Source: Candidatus Omnitrophota bacterium
Lineage (GTDB): Bacteria > Omnitrophota > Omnitrophia > Omnitrophales > Aquincolibacteriaceae
Reading direction: 5' to 3'
Assembly: GCA_018883425.1 (NCBI GenBank)
Contig: VFQY01000006.1
Location: 1 to 58,147, forward strand
Length of the DNA: 58,147 nucleotides
Notes under the pieces: generated by a model
Databases searched by the model: none
What the model saw: only the letters and a program-made list of their open reading frames with translations
Told to the model about the DNA's origin: nothing
Translations under genes and position numbers: made by a program
Shown here: one piece after another, positions 34,930 to 46,567 of the stretch
Numbering within the stretch: the stretch's first letter is position 1
How the letters are laid out: every line of letters begins with the position of its first letter

Positions 34930-36033
34930 TTAGGCCGGAAGCGCGCAGTGCTGGTAAGAGCTGTCGACAAGGCAGGGGTCATAACCCGCGTCGCGGATGA
35001 GGCGGACCAATTCCTCCTGACTGAGATCCACGGGAGTCTCCGAGCCGGCATCGTGAATGATCTTTTCATTCAGATTGGTGCCGCCCAAATCGTCTACGCC
35101 GAAGGAAAGCGCTACCTGCCCCATCTTCAGCCCTGTGGTAATCCAATGGGCCTTGAGGTGAGGAACATTATCGAGAAGCATACGGGAAACGGCATAGACC
35201 TTGAGGTCCAGAAAACCCCCGGCTTCGCCCAGTTTTTGCATCGGTGTGTTTTCAGCGTTATAGGCGAGCGGGATAAAAGAATAAAAACCCCGGGTCCGGT
35301 CCTGGGTTTCACGCAGACGCAGCACGTGATCCACGCGGTCCTCATCGCTTTCGATATGTCCGTAAAGCATCGTAGCATTGGTCTTCAGGGCGAGCCCATG
35401 AGCGGTCTCATGAATTTCAAGCCAGGTCTCAGCACTGATCTTTTCCCGGCAGATCTTACGGCGCGTTCGGGGCGCAAAGATTTCCGCGCCTCCTCCCGGC
35501 ATCCCGTCCAGGCCGGCCGCCTTGAGCTCCTCGAGCACCTGCCGGTAAGTCAGTCCCGAGCGCATGGCAAGGTCGTCGATTTCAGGCGCCGTCAGCGCCT
35601 TGATGTAAAGGGATCCGGCCGTTTGGCGTATCCTGCCGAAAACATCCTTGTAATAATCCATCCCGAGATCCGGGTTGTGCCCGCCCACGATGTGAACCTC
35701 GTTGATTTTCCAACGATGAAGAGCTTCCTCAACCTTCTTCTGAATCTCGGCAGGTGTGAACGTGTAGCCGCCCGCTTCGCCGGGCCTTCTCGAAAAAGCG
35801 CAGAAAAGACAGCGCAGCGTGCAGACATTCGTGTGATTCATGTGGAGATTCAAGGAATAGAAAACCTTGCGTCCGTTCAAGCGTGTTCTAACTTTTTGGG
35901 CAAGCAGACCCAGGAGGGGAAGGTTGTTGGAGCGGTAAAGCCGAACGCCGTCGTCGAATGTCAGACGTTCAGCGCCGTCGATCTTTGCGGCGATATCTTC
36001 GAAGCCGGCGAAATCAAAAAATGCGTCCTGCAC
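34930..36033 (-). CDS. mqnE: aminofutalosine synthase MqnE (radical SAM)
   Basis: About 367 residues from GTG 36033, chosen because earlier in-frame starts lie inside ispG. The radical SAM motif is CTLRCLFCAF (C-x3-C-x2-C), preceded by HMNHTNVC and followed by HIVGGHNPD and GGGAEIF. These and the C-terminal FGVDDLGGTNLNE are shared by the MqnE/MqnC/CofH group. The N-terminal AERLTFDDGVRLYRS points to MqnE, which joins SAM and 3-enolpyruvoyl-benzoate in the futalosine route to menaquinone. MqnC is the main alternative. It follows ispG by 19 bases and ends the thiC-nadA-ispG-mqnE run. Confidence 0.87.
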   Translation of the reverse strand: MQDAFFDFAGFEDIAAKIDGAERLTFDDGVRLYRSNNLPLLGLLAQKVRTRLNGRKVFYSLNLHMNHTNVCTLRCLFCAFSRRPGEAGGYTFTPAEIQKKVEEALHRWKINEVHIVGGHNPDLGMDYYKDVFGRIRQTAGSLYIKALTAPEIDDLAMRSGLTYRQVLEELKAAGLDGMPGGGAEIFAPRTRRKICREKISAETWLEIHETAHGLALKTNATMLYGHIESDEDRVDHVLRLRETQDRTRGFYSFIPLAYNAENTPMQKLGEAGGFLDLKVYAVSRMLLDNVPHLKAHWITTGLKMGQVALSFGVDDLGGTNLNEKIIHDAGSETPVDLSQEELVRLIRDAGYDPCLVDSSYQHCALPA

Positions 36034-36052
36034 GGTTTCCGGATCGTGGGGT

Positions 36053-37131
36053 TTAAAGCGCCTGTCCGGTCTCTCCTTCAGGCGTTTTTTTTCGGTTCTC
36101 GATTTCTTTGAAAAGCTCGTCCACCAAAGCATGCTCGTCGACCACGCGGTGCTGCTTTCCATTGATGTAGATCATCCCTTTGTCCTTGCCTCCCGTGATC
36201 CCGAAATCGGACTCATGGGCTTCTCCAGGACCGTTGACCACGCACCCAAGCACCGAAATGACCAGGGGATCCTTGAGCTTCATCGCGCGGCTCTCCACTT
36301 CACCGGCGAGCTTAAAAACATCGACCTCCGCGCGCCCGCAGCTGGGACAGGAAATCACGCGGACCCCTTTGCGCAGATTGAGAGCCTCGAGAATCATCTT
36401 GGCCACTTTGATTTCTTCGACGGATTCGGCCGTCAGGGAAACACGCATCGTGTCGCCTATTCCCTCCTGAAGCAGCGTCGCGATCCCGATCGCGTTGTAA
36501 ATACTTCCGCGCAGCAGAGAGCCCGCCTCCGTCACGCCCAAATGAAGCGGGTACGGAAAGGTCTCCGCTGCAAGCCGGTAGGAAGCGATCATGTTCGGGA
36601 CATCCGAGGCTTTCAGCGAAATGACAATATCCTGAAAATCAAGCTCCTCCAAGATCTGCACGTGGCGCTTTGCGCTTTCAACAAGCGCCTGAGGCGTGGG
36701 GCCGTACTTTTCCATAAGGTCTTTTTCCAGCGAACCTCCGTTGACGCCGATGCGGATCGGAACATTTCTCTCTTTGGCTTTTTTGACGATTTCAACCACA
36801 CGCTCTTTTTTCCCGATGTTGCCCGGATTGAGCCTGAGTTTGTCGACGCCTTCATCGAGAGCAATCAGGGCAAAACGCTGATTGAAATGAATGTCGGCAA
36901 TGAGCGGGATCTTGATGCGGCTGCGGATTTTCCCGAGAGAGCGCGCGTCTTCTTCCGTCGGGCAAGCCACCCGGACAAGTTCACAGCCGGCTTCGGTCAG
37001 CTGCTGGATCTGATCCACGGTCGCCTCGACGTCCCGAGTATGAGTCGTACACATAGACTGAATGCGGATGGGGGCTCCCCCGCCCATCGTGACGCCTCCG
37101 ATATTCACCTGCCTTGAGGCGCGCCGCTCCG

Positions 37132-37135
<4 letters not shown>
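36053..37135 (-). CDS. ispG: 4-hydroxy-3-methylbut-2-enyl diphosphate synthase
   Basis: 360 residues, the short bacterial form with no inserted central domain. It converts MEcPP to HMBPP with a [4Fe-4S] cluster. The TIM barrel has VDKLRLNPGNIG and RIGVNGGSL, and the cluster Cys lie in SCPSCGR and SVLGCVVNGPGEA near the C-terminus. Its ATG overlaps the nadA stop by four bases. With ispH elsewhere in the window, the MEP route is used. Confidence 0.97.
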
Positions 37136-39740
<2,605 letters not shown>

Positions 39741-40415
39741 TCAAGCGTCAGCGCGGCGCTCACGGATGTGGTGACGCACATCAACGCCGCGGTTGACGTA
39801 GATCACGTCTTCGGCAATGTTGGTCGCTAAATCGCCGACGCGCTCAAGGTTGTGGGAGACCATGATGAGACTGACGCCGGCTCGGGTGCTGCCGGGTTTC
39901 TTCTCGATGATATTCTGAACTTCCTCATAGAGCTGATCGTTGAAGCGGTCAATAATGTCGTCAGCCTCCAAGATCGTTTTAGCCTTGGCCGCGTCTTCGT
40001 CCATAAAGGCGTCGAGCGCGTCGCGCACCATTTTCAGAACCGTCTCAACAACCCGCGGCAGATCCTGCGAAGATTTCACGGGGGGTTCCTGGTTCAGGAT
40101 CATAGCCTTTTCCGCGATATTGACGGCTTGATCGCCCATGCGTTCCAGATCGTTGGTGATCTTCAGCACCATGGTAATCAGTCTGAGATCCGAGGCCGCC
40201 GGCTGATAGAGGGCAATGAGTTCATGGCCGACCTCATCAATCTCGATCTCCTGCAGATTGATTTCCTGATCCCGCCGGATCACATTCTGAGCTTTGGAGG
40301 AATCCCGTTCAAAGAGGGCGTCGGTGGACTCCTTGATGGCCTCCAGGACCAGAAGTCCCATGCGGAAAACTTTTTCTTTGATATTTCTCAATTCATCGTC
40401 GAAGTGGCGTTTCAA
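39741..40415 (-). CDS. phoU: phosphate-signalling protein PhoU
   Basis: 224 residues from TTG 40415 with GGAGAG six bases upstream. It consists of two three-helix PhoU repeats, each with the metal-binding E/DxxxD signature (ITNDLERMGDQAVNIAEKA and SHNLERVGDLATNIAEDV). PhoU damps PhoR kinase activity when phosphate is plentiful, normally through the Pst transporter, whose genes are not in this window. It follows phoR by 55 bases. Confidence 0.96.
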   Translation of the reverse strand: MKRHFDDELRNIKEKVFRMGLLVLEAIKESTDALFERDSSKAQNVIRRDQEINLQEIEIDEVGHELIALYQPAASDLRLITMVLKITNDLERMGDQAVNIAEKAMILNQEPPVKSSQDLPRVVETVLKMVRDALDAFMDEDAAKAKTILEADDIIDRFNDQLYEEVQNIIEKKPGSTRAGVSLIMVSHNLERVGDLATNIAEDVIYVNRGVDVRHHIRERRADA

Positions 40416-40470
40416 GAAGTCTCTCCGGGGTTGACTGACAGAGGAAGGTTAGCAGATTCCGCGCCGGCTC

Positions 40471-42300
40471 TCAACTGCGGATTTGATTCTGGACACCGGC
40501 GATCGGCAGCGAAAACCAGAAACGGGCACCGCGCCCGGGCCCGCTCTCGCAGCCGACGCTTCCCCCATGGACTTCGACAATGTGTTTCACGATGGACAGA
40601 CCGAGTCCTGTGCCGCCGACATCCCGCGACCGGGCTTTATCCACTCTGTAAAAACGTTCGAAGACCCGTGCGACGGCATGCGCCGGGATTCCTGGACCTC
40701 CATCTTCGACGCTGATCACGGCTTCAGGTCCTCTCTCGGCGGCCTGCAGAGTGATCCATCCCCCGGGCACATTAAACTTGATGGCATTATCCAGAAGATT
40801 CAAGAGGACCTGCCTGATCTTGTCTCGGTCGGCGGTCACAAAAATCGGCGGGTCTTGCGGAATCCGGTTCTCGATCCGGATATTTTTTTCCTGCATTTGC
40901 GGCTGAAGATGCGCAGCTGCATAATCGGCTTCCCGCGCCAAATCAAGCCTCTGCATCTGCAAGGAGATTTGTTTATCTTCCAGGCGGGAAATTTCCAGCA
41001 AATCCCCGATCAGACGCTCCAGTCTCCCTGCATCATCCTGCATCAGCTTCAAAAACCGTTCGCGGGCGGAGGCATCCTCCAGAGCGCCGCCGAGCAGCGT
41101 CTCGATAAACCCGCGGATGGACGTGAGCGGGGTCTTGAGTTCATGAGAAACATTGGCGACAAATTCACGGCGGAGATTTTCCAATTTTCGGATTCGGGTC
41201 ACGTCGGATAAAACCAGGATCCCGGCCGCTCCGCCGGCCGATTCGGAAAAGCCTGTAGCGCAAGCATGCAAAAATCGAGTTCCCCCGGTCTGAAGGATCT
41301 CTATGTCCTGAGCGAAACTGCCGCCTGAGGCTACCGCTCGGCTCACAAGGGCATCGAGCTGAGGTTTCTTCGTCAGCGCCACAAGGCTCTTGCCTGCGGC
41401 AGAACCCGGAGCGGCTCCGAACATCGATTCCGCGGAAGGATTCACAAGAATCGCCTGAAGCCCGGCATTGACGGCGATCACGCCCTCGCTCATGCTGTTG
41501 AGAATCCCGGTCAATTTGACTTTTTCAGCCTCGGACTCTCCGCCCCGGGATTTCAAAGCGGCCGCCATTTTGTTGAGTGAATTGCCCAGGCGCTGAATTT
41601 CATCGCGCCCGTCAACCCACACTTTCTCCTCGAGATCCCCGCGCGCGTATCGGGCCGCAGCCGCCGACATCTGGAAAATCCGGCGGGAGATACGTGCTCC
41701 GATCCAAAGACTTACCGCCGCAAAAAGGAGCGCTGACAAAACGTACGAGATCCCGATCACACCCAGGGAGCGCGCTGAAATCGGCAAAAGGCGGTTGGCG
41801 GGAACCGAAACAAGAATCCCGCCCGAAGGCTGACCTTCATGAAGAACAGGAACAGCTGCAAAAATCGCATTTTCGCGCGAGGCATTTCCGGAGGCAATGC
41901 CCGAGACAGGCCTGCCCTGAAGCGCCTGCAGGATTTCGGGTCTGAGAGCGGAAGCGCCGCGCTCGGTTCCTCCCGAAGGCCTGCCCCGCGAATCACCGAG
42001 CAGATGACCCTGGGCATCGAAGACGCTCACGCGGTAAGGGCTGTCAGCCCCTGCCTGCTCGGCAAGTTCCTGGATGCGCGCCTCGGGCCCTGCCCTGAGA
42101 ACTTCCGGCGTGAAGACCAGGAGCAGAACGCGGCTTTCCCTGAGAAGAGCCTGACGGGACTGTTCAAGGTGCTGACGGCGAAGCTCGCGGGCGGTCAGGG
42201 CGGCAGCCGCGGCTCCGACGACGAGGAACAGGACCGTGAAAGCTCCCGCGGTGCGGAATCCAAAGCTGCGCGTCCACGGCACCTTACGGTTACTTTTCAT
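40471..42300 (-). CDS. phoR: phosphate-type sensor histidine kinase PhoR
   Basis: 609 residues from ATG 42300, which overlaps the phoB stop by 11 bases. Helix 18-37, a periplasmic sensor region of about 140 residues, helix 180-200, HAMP 200-255, PAS 262-370, HisKA with His386 (VANVSHELKTPLTS) and the ATPase domain (LLNLLDNAIKF, DGGPGIP, GTGLGLSIVK). Unlike E. coli PhoR, it has a large extracytoplasmic domain, as in Gram-positive PhoR/WalK. The PhoR assignment rests on the phoB-phoR-phoU order. Confidence 0.9.
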   Translation of the reverse strand: MKSNRKVPWTRSFGFRTAGAFTVLFLVVGAAAAALTARELRRQHLEQSRQALLRESRVLLLVFTPEVLRAGPEARIQELAEQAGADSPYRVSVFDAQGHLLGDSRGRPSGGTERGASALRPEILQALQGRPVSGIASGNASRENAIFAAVPVLHEGQPSGGILVSVPANRLLPISARSLGVIGISYVLSALLFAAVSLWIGARISRRIFQMSAAAARYARGDLEEKVWVDGRDEIQRLGNSLNKMAAALKSRGGESEAEKVKLTGILNSMSEGVIAVNAGLQAILVNPSAESMFGAAPGSAAGKSLVALTKKPQLDALVSRAVASGGSFAQDIEILQTGGTRFLHACATGFSESAGGAAGILVLSDVTRIRKLENLRREFVANVSHELKTPLTSIRGFIETLLGGALEDASARERFLKLMQDDAGRLERLIGDLLEISRLEDKQISLQMQRLDLAREADYAAAHLQPQMQEKNIRIENRIPQDPPIFVTADRDKIRQVLLNLLDNAIKFNVPGGWITLQAAERGPEAVISVEDGGPGIPAHAVARVFERFYRVDKARSRDVGGTGLGLSIVKHIVEVHGGSVGCESGPGRGARFWFSLPIAGVQNQIRS

Positions 42301-42982
42301 TTTCGAACCGGTATCCGGCATTTTTTACCGTCAGAATTCTCTCGGATTCCATCTGCAGTTTCTTACGAAGCTGCCCGACGTGCATGTCCACCGTTCGGGT
42401 TTCGATATGCATGGACCGGTCAAATCCCCAAACTTTTTCGAGCAGGACTTCGCGGGAAAGAACACGGCCGTCAGACTCCATCAAAACCTTGAGCAGTCCG
42501 AATTCTTTCGAAGTCAGCTCCACCGGCTTTCCTTTGAGAAGGACAAGGTGCTTTTCTGTCTGCAGTTCAATCGCGCCCGCCCGAAGAACAGGCTGAGAAT
42601 GAGCCGGCCGGCCCCGCCTCAGCACAGCTTTAACTCGGGCCATCAGTTCTCGGGGGCTGAACGGCTTGGTGACATAATCGTCCGCCCCGAGTTCGAGACC
42701 GACGATCTTGTCGATTTCTTCACTCCGTGCCGTCAGCATGATGACAGGAATCGAGGCGGTCGTCTGATTGGCGCGCAGCGCTTTGAGAATTTCAAGGCCG
42801 TCCATTCCCGGAAGCATGAGATCCAGCAGGATCAGCGACGGCTGAAGGCGTCCGGCTTTTTCAAGCCCGTCCCCGCCTTCGCCCGAGGCGTAAACGCGGA
42901 ATCCTTCTTTTTCAAAGGTGTAGGCAAGAAGTTCGAGAATGCTTTTCTCATCCTCGACGATCAGAACGGTTTCTTTCGACAT
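42290..42982 (-). CDS. phoB: response regulator PhoB (OmpR family)
   Basis: 230 residues. The receiver domain (1-120) has Asp54 in LILLDLMLPGMDG and Lys in VTKPFSPREL. The C-terminal winged helix (130-228) has TSKEFGLLKVLMESDGRVLSREVLLEKVWG and TRTVDMHVGQLRKKL. It activates phosphate-starvation genes when phosphorylated by PhoR. A promoter lies about 60 bases upstream. Confidence 0.94.
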   Translation of the reverse strand: MSKETVLIVEDEKSILELLAYTFEKEGFRVYASGEGGDGLEKAGRLQPSLILLDLMLPGMDGLEILKALRANQTTASIPVIMLTARSEEIDKIVGLELGADDYVTKPFSPRELMARVKAVLRRGRPAHSQPVLRAGAIELQTEKHLVLLKGKPVELTSKEFGLLKVLMESDGRVLSREVLLEKVWGFDRSMHIETRTVDMHVGQLRKKLQMESERILTVKNAGYRFENEK

Positions 42983-43038
42983 GGTTTACCGCAAAAAATT
43001 CGTGTTATGAATCACGGCGCTGGACTTCGGACAGGATC

Positions 43039-43066
43039 ATTCTAACTTCTATTTCGCGGCGGTCAA
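43039..43066 (-). promoter_or_regulatory. predicted sigma70 promoter of phoBR
   Basis: On the minus strand TTGACC (43066-43061), a 16-base spacer and TAGAAT (43044-43039). It falls in the 132-base spacer between the upstream receiver gene and phoB. No obvious Pho box was recognised. Confidence 0.55.
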
Positions 43067-43114
43067 CAAAGCTCTTGCCCGCCTGCCCGGCACCCCGGGG
43101 CGAGGCCTCCGCCT

Positions 43115-43504
43115 TCACGCGGGACGGGCACCCGCCGAAAGACCGGCTTCGATTTCCTTGAGCAGAACTTCGATCGGGAACGGTTTTTTGAGGATCTTGT
43201 GGATGTTGCCGAGCTTGAGGATTTTGGGGGCGATTTTATCGTTCACGCTGGCGATGATGACGGGGATATCCGTAAGTTTTTTTTCCGTCCTGAGGCGGAC
43301 AAAAAATTCTTCGCCGTCCATGACGGGCATGATCATGTCGAGGATGATGAGATCAGGCTTCGCGGTTTCCAGAATTTTAAAAGCCTCGAGCCCGTTAAAG
43401 GCCCTGAGAATCTCATAATCTTGCCCCTGCAGATAAAGCCCATAAAGCGTGTGGAGGTCTTCATCATCTTCCACGATCATGATTTTTTTACGCTCTGACG
43501 TCAT
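43115..43504 (-). CDS. single-domain response regulator
   Basis: 129 residues, receiver only: acidic VEDDED near 11-16, Asp56 in LIILDMIMPVMDG and Lys in LKKPFPIE. It follows the membrane kinase by 12 bases and is its probable partner. It has no DNA-binding part, so the output is by protein contact or onward phosphotransfer. It resembles the receiver at 27186-27575 in length and layout. Confidence 0.92.
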   Translation of the reverse strand: MTSERKKIMIVEDDEDLHTLYGLYLQGQDYEILRAFNGLEAFKILETAKPDLIILDMIMPVMDGEEFFVRLRTEKKLTDIPVIIASVNDKIAPKILKLGNIHKILKKPFPIEVLLKEIEAGLSAGARPA

Positions 43505-43516
43505 CGGATGCCTCGT

Positions 43517-45313
43517 TTAGAATCTTACCTTGAAAACCGAGCCTTTTCCAAGGCCTTCGCTCTCGGCCCAGATTTTAGCGCGGTGCAGAACGGCGATATC
43601 GCGGCAGATCGTCAGCCCCACCCCGATGCCTTCGGAGGCCGAAGTCTTCTGCACGAATCGGTCGAAAATACTTTTCAGGTCGAGCTCTTCGATTCCTATG
43701 CCGGTGTCGCGCACCTCGGCCATGACATGCCCGCCCTGGGTATAGCTCGACACCGTCATCCCCCCCTTCGGGGTGTACTTGATCGCATTGTTGATCAGGT
43801 TCACAAAGACACGGTAAAGCATGTCGCGGTCGCCCTGAATTTTCAGAGGACTTTTTGAGAGCTTCATCTCAAGGCTCAGGCCCTTCTTGGCGGCCATCGG
43901 CTCAAGATCCAGCGCAGCCTGACTCAAAATCAGATTGAGATCCAGCTCCTGCGGAACGATTTCCTGCATGCCGGACTCGAGCTTGGACAAATCCATGATG
44001 CTCGTGATGGTGCGCATCAGACGGTCCGTGTTGCTTCTGAGAAGTTCGACAACGGGCTCATATTTACGGATGTCGGGATTCAGCTCCAGCTCCCGTTTGA
44101 ACCAATGAACGGCCATTTCGAACTTTGCGGTCGGGGTTTTCAGTTCGTGGGCTACGTCACGGATGAGGGATTCCTTCATCAGTTCGATGCGGCGGAGTTC
44201 CGTGACATCACGCATGACCCCCTGAATCATTTTGACCTGGCCCTCATGGTCCAGCAGCGGCGTAAAGTTGGTCAAATAGAAAATCTCGCTCTCCAGACCC
44301 CGGTGCACATGAGCCGTGGCGACGTTGATGACGGATTCGTGTTTCTCGCGCGCGGTTTTCAGAGCTTCGTCAAAGCGTCCGAGAGTCGAGGGTTCATGCA
44401 GCTGACGAAAGAGCTCAAGACCCCCTTCCAGAATTTCTTCGCGGGAACAGCCCGAGAACCCTTCGTTCAAAAAAACCATCTCGCCCCCGGGCGAAAGCGC
44501 AAAAATAATGTCGCTTGCGTTGTCGACGATCAGGCGGTATTTTTCTTCCGAGTCCTCGAGAGCCTGGGATCTTGCCCGAAGATTTTCCAAACTCTTCGAA
44601 AGACGCGACACCATTTCGTTGAAAGCCTCCGCCAAGTCCTGAATCTCGTCAAACGAATGGATGTCGGCGCGCGCCTCAAGGTTCCCTGACAGAATTTCCT
44701 GCACAGTCCTTTTGAGTTTGAAAAGCGGCCGCAAGGCGAGCCAGACGACACCGGCCGTCGTGAGCGCAAGAACACTGCCCATCACGAAGGCCAAAAGCAT
44801 CTTTTCGATGAAAATCTGCTTGAGTTCCTCCTCCAGACTCATCTGGGAAAAAACAATCACAAGACGACCCAGGGGGCGGGGGCCCATTTCGATTTTGACG
44901 GCCGTGCCGTATCGGTTCGCAGAGATGCGCTGGGCTCCGCTGAAAGACTTCAGAGCGAGCGGCTGGGGAAGTTTCATCGGCTGGGGATTAGTGCTTCCAA
45001 TGACTTCACCGAGTTCGTTTTCCACCTGAACCTCAAGAACATCCGCCCGGTCGGACATCCACTGCAGCGTCGCCTCAAGCACCTGCTGATTGCCGAGACT
45101 GAGAGGCACCTTGAGCGACTCGCGGAAGACCTCCGAGATCGACAGGAGACGGCGTTCGTTGCGTTCGAGAACAAGATCGCGGACAAAGCGGAACGTGCCC
45201 TGAAAAAGCGTGAAAAGCATGGCCGTCACCAAAATAAGAACGGGCAGAGCAACTTTGTAGCGGAGCGAAAGCCGGAAAGAGACTGAATCGGATTTTTTGA
45301 GAGGACGGCTCAC
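43517..45313 (-). CDS. membrane sensor histidine kinase with HAMP and PAS
   Basis: 598 residues, probable GTG start. Helix 20-42, an extracytoplasmic region of about 125 residues, helix 172-193, HAMP 195-248, PAS 255-375 with a PAC-like tail (VMRDVTELRRIELMK), HisKA with His389 (DVAHELKTPTAKFEM), and an ATPase domain (NLINNAIKYTPKGG, DTGIGI, GIGVGLTICRD). The ATP lid motif reads GIGVGL, a common variant. It is the first gene of a kinase/receiver pair and lies 59 bases downstream of copy 2 of the AT-rich motif. The signal is unknown. Confidence 0.92.
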   Translation of the reverse strand: MSRPLKKSDSVSFRLSLRYKVALPVLILVTAMLFTLFQGTFRFVRDLVLERNERRLLSISEVFRESLKVPLSLGNQQVLEATLQWMSDRADVLEVQVENELGEVIGSTNPQPMKLPQPLALKSFSGAQRISANRYGTAVKIEMGPRPLGRLVIVFSQMSLEEELKQIFIEKMLLAFVMGSVLALTTAGVVWLALRPLFKLKRTVQEILSGNLEARADIHSFDEIQDLAEAFNEMVSRLSKSLENLRARSQALEDSEEKYRLIVDNASDIIFALSPGGEMVFLNEGFSGCSREEILEGGLELFRQLHEPSTLGRFDEALKTAREKHESVINVATAHVHRGLESEIFYLTNFTPLLDHEGQVKMIQGVMRDVTELRRIELMKESLIRDVAHELKTPTAKFEMAVHWFKRELELNPDIRKYEPVVELLRSNTDRLMRTITSIMDLSKLESGMQEIVPQELDLNLILSQAALDLEPMAAKKGLSLEMKLSKSPLKIQGDRDMLYRVFVNLINNAIKYTPKGGMTVSSYTQGGHVMAEVRDTGIGIEELDLKSIFDRFVQKTSASEGIGVGLTICRDIAVLHRAKIWAESEGLGKGSVFKVRF

Positions 45314-45371
45314 AGAGGTTCCGATATTCTTGGCCTTGGCTTCTTTTGCCTTGGCTTTTCGATTTATTTAT

Positions 45372-45404
45372 CGTTATAATCCGCACCTTATATAACGATT
45401 ATGC
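45372..45404 (-). promoter_or_regulatory. AT-rich motif, copy 2, between the kinase and FNR-like genes
   Basis: The plus strand reads CGTTATAA, six extra bases, then CCTTATATAACGATTATGC. Apart from the insertion it matches 25 of 27 bases of 30580-30606. It also contains a 9-bp inverted repeat ATCGTTATA / TATAACGAT (45370-45378 with 45391-45399) and a TATAAT. It may control the minus-strand kinase operon, the plus-strand FNR-like gene, or both. The ATG of the latter lies inside the motif. Confidence 0.55.
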
Positions 45405-46117
45405 GCGCCGGAATCTTTACGACCACAATTGAAGACGTTCAGGATATCGGGATTCAAGACACACGGCTTTTCCGTCTGTCGTTCCCCGCAGGGACTCTTT
45501 TTGAGTTCGAGGCAGGGCAGTTTCTGAACATCATGATTCCCACACCGGAAAAAACCGTCAAGCGCTCCTACTCCATCGCATCGCCCCCTCAGTGGACCGC
45601 ACAGGGCCGTCTTGATCTGTGCTGGAAACGCGTGCCGGGAGGTTTTGCGACAGCCTATCTTTGGGACCTGAAGAAGGGCGACAAGCTGGAGATTCAGGGC
45701 CCGCTCGGACGCTTCACGGCGCGCAAACCGCTTCCTGCCAAAATCGTCTTCATCTCCACAGGGACCGGTATCGCGCCCTTCCGTTCGATGATTCACGACC
45801 TTCTCGACAGGAAGGAATCTCTTGAGATTTGGAACCTTTTCGGCAACCGTTATGAAGAGGACATTCTTTACAAGGAAGAGTTTGAAAACCTTGCCCGGGA
45901 ACACTCAAATTTCAAAAACGTTTTTACGGTATCCCGCCCTAAAACTTGGGCTGGAGAAACAGCCTACGTTCAAAACCTGCTCAAGAAGTACATTCCTGTT
46001 TCAGGGGATACCCATCTTTTCATCTGCGGCCTGAGCGCGATGATCAAAGAGGTCGAGACCGCCGCTCTTGACATGGGTTTCCGTAAAGATCAAATTTTCT
46101 TCGAAAAATACGATTAA
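45401..46117 (+). CDS. ferredoxin/flavodoxin-NADP reductase-like oxidoreductase
   Basis: 238 residues. The FAD-binding barrel has RSYSIASPP and GGFATAYLWDLKKGD. The NAD(P)-binding half has FISTGTGIAPFRSMI, LFGNRYEEDILY and the C-terminal FICGLSAMIKEVE. No [2Fe-2S] domain is fused. Such enzymes move electrons between NAD(P)H and ferredoxin or flavodoxin, which would suit the NADH-module-free Complex I encoded 1.5 kb away. The ATG at 45401 has no ribosome-binding site and may be read from a nearly leaderless message. Confidence 0.85.
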   Translation: MRAGIFTTTIEDVQDIGIQDTRLFRLSFPAGTLFEFEAGQFLNIMIPTPEKTVKRSYSIASPPQWTAQGRLDLCWKRVPGGFATAYLWDLKKGDKLEIQGPLGRFTARKPLPAKIVFISTGTGIAPFRSMIHDLLDRKESLEIWNLFGNRYEEDILYKEEFENLAREHSNFKNVFTVSRPKTWAGETAYVQNLLKKYIPVSGDTHLFICGLSAMIKEVETAALDMGFRKDQIFFEKYD

Positions 46118-46135
46118 GCCCGTCCCGAAAATTTT

Positions 46136-46567
46136 CTAGCGGCAGCCTTCCAAAAGAAATTTCTTCTGAACCGCCAGAGCATGAATCAGTGCTCTGTCTG
46201 CGGGCGGAAATCGGTAGCGCCTCAGTTCCTCAGGGGCCGTCCACCTGAAGTCGTGGCAATCACGCCGGGAGGGCGAGCCGGAAACCCAGTCACACACATA
46301 GAAATGCAGATCCAGCACACGGTCCGGGAGCACATGCTCGTCCTGACGGATTTTTTTCCTGGGACGGATGAAAACCCCGAGTTCCTCCAGAACTTCCCTG
46401 ACGAGGCAGTCTTCGAGCGACTCGCCGGGTTCGCGCTTGCCGCCCGGAAACTCCCAGTAACCGGCAAAATTCGAACCGGGCTTGCGCTGGCTAATGAGCA
46501 GCTGGCCTGCTTTGAGGATCAGCGCACAGCCGACATCCACCCTTCTTTTAGGAGTTTCCGCGTTCAC
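46136..46567 (-). CDS. NUDIX hydrolase, MutT-like
   Basis: 143 residues from a GTG at 46567 that overlaps the stop of the methyltransferase gene as GTGA and has a GAGGAG site. The NUDIX box is complete: GGKREPGESLEDCLVREVLEELGV. RRVDVGCALILKAGQLLISQRKPGSNFAGYWEFPGG resembles MutT, which hydrolyses 8-oxo-dGTP. The substrate is inferred from resemblance only. Convergent with the FNR-like gene, 18 bases apart. Confidence 0.9.
   Translation of the reverse strand: MNAETPKRRVDVGCALILKAGQLLISQRKPGSNFAGYWEFPGGKREPGESLEDCLVREVLEELGVFIRPRKKIRQDEHVLPDRVLDLHFYVCDWVSGSPSRRDCHDFRWTAPEELRRYRFPPADRALIHALAVQKKFLLEGCR

Noticed and set aside
33940-36111. 723-residue open frame on the plus strand opposite the ThiF-like and mqnE genes
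   Set aside because: It runs across two real genes and their spacer, with no domain or conserved motif. It is a compositional shadow.
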